DNA of 64,000 bases, from contig VICG01000012.1 in NCBI GenBank assembly GCA_008692225.1, positions 62,001 through 126,000 of the forward strand, given 5' to 3'. A program made the translations under genes and the position numbers. This document shows positions 25,001-36,195 of the stretch, piece by piece (positions within the stretch are counted from its first letter, which is position 1; every line of letters starts with the position of its first letter). The DNA comes from Monilinia fructicola (lineage: Eukaryota; Ascomycota; Leotiomycetes; Helotiales; Sclerotiniaceae). The notes below the pieces were generated by a model that searched no databases, was not told the DNA's origin, and saw only the letters and a list, made by a program, of their open reading frames with translations.

Positions 25001-26121
25001 TCCTCTCTACCTACTATCTCAAGTGGCCAAATCCATAGCTCAGCAGATTCCAAGAGCCTCGATGTGACCCTAACTCCTGGAATCTGGTGTATTCTAGGCC
25101 ACTGACAGCATTATTTCGCCACACGCCTCCACGCTGGAGGTTGTATAGCTTACCTACATATGTGTTAGGAATGAAACCTTCTTTCAATACTGATATTGGG
25201 ATTGCCATAATGTGACGATTGTCGAGGTGACATTATTTCTGTACCCGTGGATAGATGGTCAACATGATCATTGGAGGCTGGTCGATTTGCTTGCATGATA
25301 TTAGCAGACCTCGCAAAATATTGAGATGGGGCTTCTGAAGTATTTTACGGATAATACTTATCTCACTTGTTAACACTTCTCAAGTGACTGCATCATGCTC
25401 TTACGTTTGTGGTATCAACGCAATGATTTGGTAGAGGTTTTGATGTTTACTAATTACACGAGTAGACATGAAGTCAATTCTAATTACCTACTCCCAGTCA
25501 CAATAGGTACAGAGAAGTCCGTAATCTTGATATGCCGTGGAATGTTTGAATAGACTCCAGGTCTAAGGAGAGTCGATGAGTTCCAGGGAGTGACTACTCA
25601 ATGCGATGGTAATGACCCTATATATAGATCATTGAATGTTTAGATTTGGTCCCCCTTGCTTCGTTTAAGAATTGAGAAGAATGACAGACGACGTGGTGAC
25701 TCTCTCAATGTTCAAAAACTACAGATTTGATCCGCAATTGAATTCTTCTAGTTTATACCGAGTAATTATGATAATTACTAGAGTGCACGAATAGATGTTT
25801 CCAGCAGATTCAGTCTTCGTATCATTCTGTATGTATGTATGCGCTTCTAATGGTGATGCTGTTTTATGAGGCTTTCCAGTTTTGATAACTCCAACAACAT
25901 GAATCTATTAGTACCATATTTCAATCAATGAGAACCTACCGTTGATTAAGCCCAGTCTTGTTTTGAGTCTTTACCTCGGCGTGATTTCTTCTGTCAATTG
26001 TGATGTCATGAAAAATTCCGACGCGTTTACCTCCCTTGCTACATTGAATTCCACACATGTCAAGGGAGGAATGCAATAAATTAGCCAGAAGATAAAACCT
26101 CTCGCGTTACCTATCTCGCAC
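22057..26121. other. 4 kb gene desert upstream of P450
   Basis: No reading frame above about 72 codons and no recognisable domain on either strand. Base composition is ordinary, not the extreme AT richness of the 38-43 kb block. I see no tRNA-like B box or tandem array. It may be long promoter, noncoding transcript, or decayed genes. Confidence 0.5.
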
Positions 26122-26939
26122 ATGGCTAAAGGCAAATTCGAAGCACATCAAGAAATCTCTGCGATAATGACTTCAACAACATCAAGCATCGGTGGTATTA
26201 CAGATGGAGGAGGGCTCTTCCCAACTTTCGTACCAAGTGATGTCGCGGGTCAGACTGTTTTGGGTTGCCCTATCGTGAGTAAATCTTTCTCAATTCCCTC
26301 CCTGTTCCACTTGCCCATCCTTGGATCAAGTTTTTAGTTAACATCCCACCAAACAGTCATCATTCATGTCCCTCGATTCCAAATGTCCTATCACAGGTAC
26401 TGGTCTTCCCACTTGCGCGACGCAAACTGGACCTTTAGACGGTGGTTGCTGCGCTGCTCTGAGCTCGTTCGCCACTAGTATCGGAGATTGTTACAGCAGT
26501 AATGCACCGGACTGTTTGAATCTCAGTGGTGAGTTGTCTTTTGATGTGGTGTCCTTCCTTTCAGATTACCACAGGCACAAATGAAACAAAAGCGAAGGTG
26601 GGAAATAGCTAGAAGAAGCTAACCAAATCAGAACTCTCTAGTAGCTTAACAGCTTTTAGCGCAACGGCGACTGATCAACAAATAACCGACCCCTGCGCTC
26701 AATTCGCCTCTGAGACTGGAACTAGCCAGCCTACAGAGACTGCAGGAGCGACTGAGAATGGGGCGGCCACCGAAACTGAGAAGCCCGCAACAACTGGATC
26801 TGGAACTGAAACGAAAAGTTCAAGCGCTGCTGCTACTACGACTTCAAACTCTGGAGGTGTAAAGGAGATAGGAAATATGGGGCTAAAGACTATAGCGAGT
26901 TTGGCATTGGTGGGAAGTCTAAGTGTATTGTGGTTGTGA
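26122..26939 (+). CDS. Cys-rich Ser/Thr-rich protein with GPI-anchor-like tail
   Basis: Proposed CDS is join(26122..26274, 26357..26528, 26632..26939), 210 aa, in-phase with introns of 82 bp (GTGAGT..AACAG) and 103 bp (GTGAGT..ATCAG, branch GCTAACC). The middle holds eight cysteines including a CC pair (GCP, KCPITGTGLPTC, GGCCAAL, DCYSSNAPDC, DPCAQF). Then comes a Thr/Glu/Ser-rich stalk and a hydrophobic C-terminus (TIASLALVGSLSVLWL), the plan of fungal GPI-anchored wall proteins. The listed start gives no signal peptide, so an upstream exon may be missing, or translation may begin elsewhere. No known family was recognised. Confidence 0.6.
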
Positions 26940-27942
26940 AGGGCGATATGGAACGTCAAAGAGGGGTTTGGCTGATGACTTTGCCGATTTGGATGTTTTG
27001 GGTTCTTTTTGTAGGTTTATGGGGCGAAAAAGAGGGTTTAAGTGATGATGAGAGTGGCGTTCGGTTCTTGGTTTGGTGGATGTTATGTATGTTGTCTTTC
27101 GGTATGTTAAGTGGGCTCGGAATTTATGTTGGTGTGCAATAAATATTGTTAATGGATGGTATCATTCAGCTCCCTCGTTTGATTCCCGAGACTTGACCTA
27201 GAGTTGGCGACACATGCATGCATACCTTAGTGGTATTTTGCTCACTCACTTTCCTGGTCACTCATTACCTAGTTCAAATGATCTTCTGGATCTTTGAGAT
27301 ATCAAGATAAGTAGTCTTGTACTTGAACCCCATATACTCGAGTGAAAGAAATTTGGGCTTTGGATGTACCAACTGTGTATAATCCAGGGGGGTGTTGAGA
27401 TGTGAGTGAGTTCAGGGTAGAAAGGTCTTTTTTTTTTACAAAATATACTACTCTAGTTTCACCATTTTGTGGTATTAATATCGAGTTAGATATCATGCAC
27501 AAAGGATAAAGTGATGAAATTAGGGTCAAAAAATCAACAGCTCGCACTACAGTAGTGTTGAAATGAAGCATTGGAAGTGACCAAAGCTCCTGGCTCGTTG
27601 GTGGAATGCATTTCGGGGAAGCCCAGCAATTCGAACTTCACTGAGCTTCGCTCTACCAATGCATATACTAGCACCTGCGTGAGATTATTGATATTAGAAA
27701 CGATATGTAATCTATCAGTAAACCACGTTCCAAGAATATAGGCTATCAAAGGAAAGTCTAAGAAGACCATGTTAAAATTGTTTGCCAGCTAGAGTTGTGG
27801 GCAACATGAATATACCCAACGCCAAATATCATATATAGCTCCATTCGCCTTCCATGCATCTATGATCATTGAGATCGTTATCATCTTGGTTCATCAATCA
27901 TCAGGATCCACTAGATTCCCGCGCGCAATGATTTGTTTGCAT
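26940..27942. other. Intergenic region between convergent genes
   Basis: Nothing beyond short frames. An open frame at 26930-27142 follows directly on the GPI-like gene and is probably 3' untranslated sequence. Confidence 0.5.
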
Positions 27943-28789
27943 TCAATCATCCCCAACATCAACGATCCTCACCCCTGCCCCCTTCTTCTCTCCTCTTCCA
28001 AAATTAGCAATAGAGCTAGCTTTGACCTCCACTCTCATCTCCTTCCTCTTCCCTACTTCGCTCACCAACTTCTTGAAATACACTTCTGCTTGTATGGTTG
28101 CACTATAAGCAATAGGCGTCCACATCCAAACATTTCTCCTCTCACTGTCCGCACCTGCGGCCAATAATGTTCTCAACACCAGCATGTGCCCATTACTGCT
28201 TGCAAAATGCAATGCGGTATTTCCGTCCACATCCGCATTTGCCAAAACGTCCTTGGGATCTTTGTATACAGCAGCACACGTAAGGAGAATCTGTAAACAA
28301 GTATCATGGCCCCCGCGACTGGCATACATGATTGCATCTCGACCCCTCACGTCCCGTCTAAGTATGCCTGATACAGCTGGGCCTTTTGAGCATAGCAGAT
28401 TTACAACGTCTGTGTGCCCCGCACCGGCAGCGAGCATCAGGGCAGTCTGATGTTCTTCATTGAGAGAGATAGAGGGGGATTCGTGGCCAAGAGATAGGAG
28501 GAGAGAGGCAACTTCAAGATGACCGAGAGAGGACGCAAGATGTAATGACGTATTGGAGAGGCCCTGGGGTGATGAATCGGGGTTATGAAGGAGAGAGGGG
28601 TGGGCTTTGAGAATTCGATGTACCAAGGAGGCATCGGGGGTGTGAATGGCGCGACGAAGGCGGAGCGTCGTTTCAATCCTGCATATATTATGTTAGAGAC
28701 GAGGGTAATAATCGTGTCGTAAGAGGGGAAAATGGTGTGTTGATACGACTTGTTGTTTCGTTCGGCAGCGAGAAGGAAACCACTTACAT
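27943..28789 (-). CDS. Ankyrin-repeat protein; start codon apparently split by an intron
   Basis: Proposed CDS is complement(join(27943..28678, 28788..28789)), 245 aa. Four or more ankyrin repeats are visible: NTSLHLASSLGHLEVASLLL, QTALMLAAGAGHTDVVNLL, RDAIMYASRGGHDTCLQIL and NTALHFASSNGHMLVLRTLL. The frame stays open upstream of the first repeat but holds no ATG inside the exon; the first potential start there is TTG at 28624-28626. Across a 109-bp intron with good ends (GTAAGT..TGCAG), AT from exon 1 joins G from exon 2 to give ATG and begins MIETTLRLRRAIH. Upstream of that the same frame meets a stop before any Met. Ankyrin repeats mediate protein binding; small proteins like this (Yar1-like) may chaperone ribosomal proteins, but that is inference. 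Confidence 0.75.
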
Positions 28790-29170
28790 GTTCTCAGCAT
28801 ATCTACCTTTCGTTATAGCTATAAACAACTTCTCCGCCTATGAACAGAATCCTCTGATGTCCCGTTGAAAAAGAAACCCCAACTCCCACTTATCACTGTT
28901 GACGATGCTTTAATCTCTGCAGTTGCCCCCACCAAGCATGCCTCGTACTCGCAGTAGTGTACGTTTTCCCCATACTTGGCGGGCGTGTTAGAATCCACAT
29001 GTGGTGCTTACATAATCAATATCCATGCGTCATTGCACTTATTGATGCGGATGTCCGAGGGATTGCTCCGTAGGTTCCCTAGGTCCACGGGTAGTTATGA
29101 ATGACCTCAGAACGACACAAGAGACAAGAATTTCGATACCATCAACATTGACGGAGTAGTATCAAACGTG
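28790..29170. other. Divergent promoter region
   Basis: Lies between the ankyrin and EI24/RRT8-like genes, which point away from each other. Holds no further gene that I can see. Confidence 0.5.
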
Positions 29171-30142
29171 ATGTCGAATTCTCGTTTCGATCCCAGTATC
29201 GCATTACGACCTATCAAAAGCGTAGTCAGCGCGTCTTTTCTGTACCCTTTCAAAGGTATCTGGTACTTTTGTGCCGATCGTCAATTCTACCCTCTCTTTG
29301 GTAGAAGATTGATACCTCTGACGATAACCTCGATTGTTGTTCTTGGCCTCTTGTTCACATTCACATATCTTCCACAGGTAGCTTTTTTGGCTATTTGGCA
29401 TGGCCCCGGAGCATGGTTTAATGCTGCATTTCTTGTCCTTGGTGAAGGGCAAGTGTTGATTGCTTTACTGTTTGAAGCATTGTTAGTAGACGAGACATTG
29501 GTGGATGTATTCGACGTATGTACTCCTTCAACCATCCTTCCATTTGCGCAATTAACGGTATTTTAGGCTACCCTTATCAAAGAAGGTCTTATAGATATCG
29601 TCTCACCGTCTCGCCTACTCAATCGCGATGCTCCGAATGAAGTGAAGATGCTTGGAAAGCCCACAACCTCCGCCGTCTACTCCCCTTTCTCTTTTCGCCA
29701 AATAATAGAATTTATAATATTTCTCCCCCTTAATTTCATACCTGTAGTTGGGACGCCTGCTTTCTTAGTTCTAACCGGTGCAAGAGCTGGTCCTTTACAT
29801 CATTGGCGATACTTTAAGCTACGAGGTCTGACGAAGAAGGAGAGGAAAAGAGAAATCAACAGTAGGAAGTGGAAATATACATGGTTTGTTGATCTCGATA
29901 TGACTACGGTAGTCTGCTGACAGTTAATTAGGTTCGGAACCGTTGCCTTACTATTGCAATTGGTGCCGGTGCTTTCCATGTTTTTCCTTCTAACTTCGGC
30001 CGTTGGATCAGCTTTATGGGTGGTAAAACTAGAGGAACAGAAGAGATTGAACGTAGCAGATAGGTTGGTCAATAATGCTGGTCTGCCCAATAATGGAGAG
30101 TTCGATGAGGAAGCACCCCCGCCATATGCTGATGACATATAA
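29171..30142 (+). CDS. EI24/RRT8-like multi-pass membrane protein (outer spore wall protein family)
   Basis: CDS is join(29171..29515, 29567..29883, 29932..30142), 290 aa, with introns of 51 and 48 bp in phase. There are about four to five hydrophobic segments: LIPLTITSIVVLGLLFTF, ALWHG/AAFLVLGEGQVLIALLFEALL, IIEFIIFLPLNFIPVVGTPAFLVL and VALLLQLVPVLSMFFLLTSA. The motif LPLNFIPVVGTPAFLV with the following GP(L)HHWRYF is typical of fungal RRT8/LDS proteins, which sit on lipid droplets and serve in spore-wall assembly in yeast. The C-terminus is acidic with PPPYADD. The family is recognised by pattern; the function in this organism is inferred. The start is the ATG at 29171; the codon before it is GTG. 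Confidence 0.78.
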
Positions 30143-30876
30143 TTTTTAATATCCTTTCTGTCTTACTAAATGTATCATAACTACCACCTTTTAACTTTTC
30201 GTCATTAGCCAGCAAAAGAGGACGTTACCTCTTGATATTGAAGCCAGCTGCCAGTATCGTTCATGCAGTGTGAGAATGCCTTCTTTATGAGAATACCCCC
30301 CCAGTGAACCTAGACGCATAATGCAACTCATCTAGTGGGTCCACAGGTAGCTGCTTAATTAGTAAATGAACAGACGAAAGATTAGCGGACACCAAACAAC
30401 CCCTCATCCACCATCCACCAAACTCGTCTCAAGTCTCCATCCTCTCATTCTCTATCCAACCCATCCAACCAACCGTACTCCGCCTTCCGAATCCGTGCTA
30501 CCCATCCAAATTGAATCGAAAGTGGTTTTCAGGTAGCGCAGCAGGTACCGAACGCATCTTCATTGACCAATAGTATGATCCTCTGACCGTGATCAAATCA
30601 AACTTCTTCAATATTAAGATTCGCAATTCAAAAATGGGGATTTTCGTCGTTGTTGATGATGTCTTTGTTGTTGGCGTCTCGACTGAGAGCTTGGATATGA
30701 ATGGGGAGTTGGAATAGCCAGACCCGATGCACGATATCTTGTTTTCCTCAAAACCTCGCTCTTTTGCTCGACAATTGATAATTTGATATTGGGCGGTAGT
30801 ACATACTGTGTAGCACGCGGAACACTCATCACCGACATATTCTCCCTTCATATCCCATCTACCCGCCCATGCAACC
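30143..30876. other. Intergenic region between convergent genes
   Basis: Short frames only (for example 30498-30917 minus, which overlaps the helicase end in another frame). No gene supported. Confidence 0.5.
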
Positions 30877-33695
30877 CTAGCCCCTCTTCCCCTTACAAAA
30901 AGCGCCCAACCCTCCAATCAACCTCCCAAACCCATTTTCGGCCCTCACCTCCCCTCGAATCCAACCCGCCAACTTCCCCTTGACATTCTCCCTCGCGTAC
31001 CTCTCATCCAACATGAGGATACCCGCCCAGTCCCCACGATGTCGAATGGCCCTCCCCACACTCTGATTAACGGCCCTCATGCAAACATTTTGATAATAAT
31101 CCATCGCCTCCTCTTTTGCCCTTCTCGCAATACTGTCTTTCGTCATCTCCGCTTTCCCCATCTGCTCTTCATTGCCTAGATGATTCCCACGTTGCGGGGC
31201 TGAGGTAAGCCGCGCAATGGCGCTTTCCTGTATAAACTCCAATTTCCTCTTCCATTCCGCCGTGTTGGCGTTGGGGAATGGGAGGCCGACGATAACCACG
31301 CACCGACCCAGCCCATCGCTAAAATTGATGCCCTCGCTCAACTTACCACCCACCACACTAAAAAGCAAAGCTCCCCTCCCCTCATCAATACTCCTCGCAT
31401 ATTTCGCCAGAACATCCTCCACGCTTTCCGTCTTCGACTCCAGGAAAATTGGCTTCTTGCTCTCCAACTTCGAAAGAATGGAGACCTGGGTACCCGGCGT
31501 CACGACGCGGAAGCGCTCGAGGATCCTGGTTAGAAAATCATACGAGGGGAAGAAAAACTACCATGCCGTCCGGGACCACGGTGCTAATATTGACGAGGGC
31601 TCTGCCTAGCTCATCCATCATATGCGTGTTGTTTCTATTCTCGTACGTCCATCTGAAGTCCAAGCCCGTGGGACCTTTTGAGACCGTGCTTGCGAAGAGA
31701 CTTGTTTTGGGGATGACGTGACCGCAGGACAGCGTGGTGATTTTGTCGGAGGGGATGGAGGGAAAGAGGAGGGAGGTGTAGTCTGAGAAGGGGGACATGG
31801 TACCGCCTGCTAGGATGATGGCGCGGGCTTCGGTTACGATGGGTTCGAAATGGGAGGCGGGGTCTAGGAGTTGGAATTTGAGGGTGATGGCATCGATGGA
31901 TTGTTTGTTGAAGAAGACTTGACCCTCTGAGGTGGGGTGGGTGAGCGCGAGGAGAAGTGAGGCGAGGGTATGGATGACGGGGGTTGCTGATGGTTTTGGT
32001 GGGTCTTTGCTATTGTAAGAGGAGGATTTTGTTTGGGAGGTAGTTGTGGTGGCAAGGGCATGAATGGTATAGGATTCGACTTTGCGTGCTAATTTGCTTT
32101 CTTGAAGATATCTGATTAATTTGAAAAGATTAATCTGATCGACGGTTTTTCCTGCAAGAAGTTCTTTGCCATCAACTAAGCCATCTATTTCCTAACATGT
32201 CATTGTTAGTATATATAGATTACCACTTTCTCGTCTCACAACTGCCCCTATTTCTTGAGATCCGGAATAGACACATACCTTCCCTTCCAACTTCTTCTCC
32301 AGATACCCAATTAAACTATTCACAACCCTCACCACCTGCGCCAAATACATCCTATTTTTCCCTTTCAACTTATTCGCAAACCTTTTCATATAATTGACCA
32401 ACATCTCCCTCCCTAACCTCAACTCTTTCAATGACATTTCCGTCCCATAAATCCCGGCTATTGCATCCATCAAATTATGCGCTTCATCTATAATTACCAC
32501 ATGACCTTTGAGACTGATCCCCAAGGCTTCTCTCGCACTTTTTTGCAGAAGTAATGGATAAGGAAGAGTGATGATTTCAGCAGGTTTGATAACAGAACGT
32601 GAGGCGTAATACGGACAGATTGATATCTCTTTCCCCAAAGCTCCCATATCTTCAATATCACGGATAGTTGCCAAAGCATGGTCGCGGAAAGTGGTGACGA
32701 GGGGCTTGTTTTCTTGATTTGGGAGATGAGGGCATTTTTGTTCTTTTGGAGTAGATGACTGCTGAAGTTCGGCGCAACGCTCATTAATTGCTGTTGAGGA
32801 GGTGAGTTTATTGACTTTCGGATTAATGCAGAGGTTCTTTCGAGATCCTAAAGTAAGGTGTTTGAGCTGTTCGTGGACATTATCTATATCTTTTTCTTTT
32901 GATTGGGATGAGCAGTCTCCTGGAGGCATGGATGACGGGAACTCCACGCGCCGAAGTTCGTTGATGAATTGGGTCAGCTGGGAATGAGTTCTTGAGCAGT
33001 AAAAGATCTATTAGAGATTAGTAATTTGCACAAGGTTATTGATAGCTTTCAAACCTTCATCTCATCATCAAGTTCCTCTTCTTCATCTTCCGACTTCCTA
33101 CTGGTCATCCCAACACTCTTCATTAATTCTAAAGTTTCCTTCGAGAAGATCGCTTCATCTCCAGTCTTGCCCCTCCCACTACCACCAACCTCCCCATCGC
33201 TATCCCAATCTTCCAGTAAAAATTCATCCTCACCACCCCCCTCTTCAAAATTCTCTCCTCCATCTACTCTAACCTTCCTCCTCTTACCCTCTCTCAAATT
33301 CCCGCTCATCCTATCTCTCTCCCTCCGCTCCCTCACCCTAATCTTCTTCAACCTCTCCTCCAACTCCTCCCTCTTCCTAGCTAAGTCCTTCCTCCTCCGC
33401 TCCCTCGCCATTTCAACCACCCACTCCGGTTCCCCGAGTTCTCAACCCCCTCATTCAAGATCCCCTCAAACTCCTTCCTTTTGAAATCCCTCAACCATGT
33501 CAAACTCCCACAAATCAAACTCAAGCTCTTTCCCGTCCCGGTAGGAGATTCCAGAATCCCAATCTTTCCCTGTTCCAAGACTTCATACACGGTTTGCATG
33601 AAAGTTTCTTGGATTGGATAGGGAGTGTATGGGTGATGAAAGTCTTTCTTGTGAATTTCGACCGCTCCATCTGGGTCTTTGCTTGAGAGACTCAT
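30877..33695 (-). CDS. CHL1: CHL1/DDX11-like Fe-S DEAH DNA helicase, with two frameshifts
   Basis: Gene model complement(join(30877..32191, 32279..33007, 33055..33695)). Introns are 47 and 87 bp. Visible are Walker [13 protein letters not shown], motif Ia [11 protein letters not shown], four Fe-S cysteines (NLC.., ERC.., KCPHLP, SICPYY), the DEAH box [23 protein letters not shown] and motif [27 protein letters not shown]. Chl1 unwinds DNA and supports sister-chromatid cohesion. The reading frame breaks twice: one base is missing near the C run at 33432-33435 (between VENSG and [13 protein letters not shown]), and one is extra in the G run at 31546-31549 (between VVFLP and [12 protein letters not shown]). 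Exon lengths need exactly these changes to stay in phase, giving about 894 aa. It is either an assembly error or a broken gene. Confidence 0.9.
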
Positions 33696-34314
33696 AGTGA
33701 TCAATTTGATATGATAAATGAAATGGCTGATCGGTAGAAGAGATATTTTCGAGCCCTCGTGGCACACCGTGTATCTTTGTGGGAGACGCGCTTTTGTGAA
33801 ATTTCAAAACGCGAGGTCACGTATTTTGGCGCAAAGTGAAACGGCGGATATCAAAGATTTCCACCCATTGATGGATGACGAGATGGATTGAGAGAGTGAT
33901 GGAGTGATGAGTGATGAGTGATATTACAGGAGATTTATTCGTTTTCGTGTTAATAGTTTTGAAGTAAGTGTTTTATCGATTATCTTGATTGCATCCATCT
34001 TCTCTACTCAGCACATCCATTTCCTAGGGCATGAAATGGAAGTTGAGATACGGCGCGTCAAACTACTATTTTGGATCAAGATTAAACACATTTCAGACTC
34101 ATAGCCTCATCAGTTATTCGAGTAGAACATATAAGCAAGGCAATCTTCATGAATCATATCATCGAAATGACATGTGGATATTATGCCATGCCCGCTATCT
34201 AAAGTTACACTCATAATTTATTCTGCTCGCATCTCATCTATGCATATCATTTCTCACCCTCTCATCCGTCCGAAAATCCAGACATTATGAACAAGTCGTA
34301 CCGCAGTACCTAAC
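33696..34314. other. Intergenic region
   Basis: Promoter of the CHL1-like gene and 3' side of RPN12. GATGGA/GATGAGT short repeats at about 33868-33925. No gene. Confidence 0.5.
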
Positions 34315-35244
34315 TTATACAATTGTCTCCAACTCTCTAGCATAACCAAGGGTATTCTCGATTGCAGTCATACTAACTTCTTTCTCCTCGGCTACCTCTC
34401 CAGCTTCAACATTGACACCATTCTTTAGTTTTTGATTAGGGAAATATATCCGCCCATCTTCAATCAACCATCCTCTATGTTGCGCAAATTGTACTACTGC
34501 TCCTTCGGATGGTAAGAAGAGGAGGTTCTTCGTGGATGAGATGGGTATAGATGGGTATGCTGATTCGGAAGATGAGGCAATTTCAGAGCGGATTTGATTG
34601 ATCAAAATCTGTCCACAAACCGTTAGTAAGTAAACTTGTAAAATTCCATCTAACATCACAGTTGGGCTATAAAAAGCACATATCGTAGCAATAAGCCAAC
34701 TCACCTCGCTAAAAACCCCATATTCCTCACTTGGCACCTTACCACCCTCCATCGCCCTCCAAACCAAATCATAGCTTCCCTCCATCAACCATCTCTCTAG
34801 CTTGATTGGATATCCCAAGTATTTATCCTCCTCGACCCTCTTTCCGCCAATCTCCCTCAGCTCCAACCCCTCCAATTCCGTATGAAAGCCCGCATAATCT
34901 CCTTGCGTCAATAACAACAAAAGATATAATCCGGTAATCTTATTCTTCTCTCCTGAGCTTTGAGCACTAAATTTCTCTGCTGGAAGCTCATAGTATGGTG
35001 TTAATTGATGAACATAACGTGTGAAAGCCGCTGGATCCTTTGCACGGATAGAAACCAGTGCGCCAGTTTCGAAGACTTCGCGAGCAAGAGATAATATGGA
35101 GGATGAGTTTGTTGCTTGAGGAGTCAAGGCATTTAATTTGAGGAGTGTGAGTTTGGCTTTGGAGAGTAGAGATGAGCTTTCTTGGTAGGATGTGGATGGT
35201 GATTTGAGTTTCTGGAGAATTGTTTGAAGATCGCGTTCTGACAT
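34315..35244 (-). CDS. RPN12: 26S proteasome regulatory subunit RPN12 (PSMD8)
   Basis: CDS is complement(join(34315..34608, 34705..35244)), 277 aa, close to the yeast subunit length (274). The N-terminal helical repeats are followed by the SAC3/GANP/CSN8-type segment (LLLLLTQGDYAGFHTELEGL, YPIKLERWLMEGSYDLVW) and a C-terminal winged-helix part (VVQFAQHRGWLIEDGRIYFP). RPN12 belongs to the lid of the 19S regulatory particle and helps to dock the lid. The 96-bp intron (GTGAGT..GACAG) has no stop and is divisible by three, so a retained form would be an in-frame 309-aa protein; the spliced join restores the usual FSEILINQIRSEIA. The frame is intact, unlike its neighbours on both sides. Confidence 0.92.
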   Translation of the reverse strand: MSERDLQTILQKLKSPSTSYQESSSLLSKAKLTLLKLNALTPQATNSSSILSLAREVFETGALVSIRAKDPAAFTRYVHQLTPYYELPAEKFSAQSSGEKNKITGLYLLLLLTQGDYAGFHTELEGLELREIGGKRVEEDKYLGYPIKLERWLMEGSYDLVWRAMEGGKVPSEEYGVFSEVSWLIATICAFYSPTVMLDGILQVYLLTVCGQILINQIRSEIASSSESAYPSIPISSTKNLLFLPSEGAVVQFAQHRGWLIEDGRIYFPNQKLKNGVNVEAGEVAEEKEVSMTAIENTLGYARELETIV

Positions 35245-36195
35245 TGTGACTGTTTGGATCGTTGAATTACTTGTACTAATGGAGGTTTTGAAAAGAAAAT
35301 AGGTTGTTGAAGTAGTTGAGTAGAGAAGTTGGTGTTATTGGAATATGAAGCTTTTGGAGATGGCAAGGTAGGTAGCTACTGAGCCGCGTTGATGGGAGCA
35401 ACCTTGCGGTGCTTAGTCATTGCTACTAGCCTGAGGTTGGTCAAAGCTTATCGCATGCAAATGAAAATGGATCTGAAACCATCACCTGATTAGCTCACAT
35501 TTTTGGACTTTGTACAACTTCAACTCATAAAGTCATTGGAGGGTTGTATACATTTTCTCTTCTGTTGCATATCTCAATATTTTGGTCTTGGGGGGGATCT
35601 CATTTATTTGTTTACTCAAGAAACACAAACCAATCAGAATCACTCATTCGCTCATTCACCCATTCACTCAATCAACTCAAAATCAGAATACTCATCATAA
35701 TCTACAAACTCATATTTCCATTCTTTCTTCCTATCATTCATAGCCATTCTAGTATGTATGCAGTATTTGCAATGATCTTTTGCCTTTTGCTATGATCATA
35801 TCGCCTCATAAAAGAACTCCCTGCCCCAAAGGTGGAAAGAAAAAAAGACGAAGTAAAGCAAATTCCTAAATTTCCCAAATTTCCGTCATTACCGTATTAT
35901 GCTGAATTGCAGAGAAGGCAAGTAAAAGCAATGAACTTTGTGTGATTGACTCCAGATGCGTTAGATGGAACCCAAGGCCAAACTTTCTATGATACAATCG
36001 TAATATGTTCGAAGAGATGTGTGCAAGTAGGACAGACGTTGATCGTTGGTGCCTTGGAAAACTGTATAGATGAAAGTCGAATATCCAAGGATACAAGAGA
36101 AAAGAAGTTGGTGGTAATCGCGTCAAGAATTCCGAAAGATCCAATGTTCGAGCCATAAATGAGACCGCCAATTGAACCCAAAACGACGGTTTGAA
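35245..36195. other. Intergenic region
   Basis: RPN12 promoter and 3' side of the zinc-finger gene. CATTCA/CATTCG short repeats at about 35643-35672. No gene supported. Confidence 0.5.
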
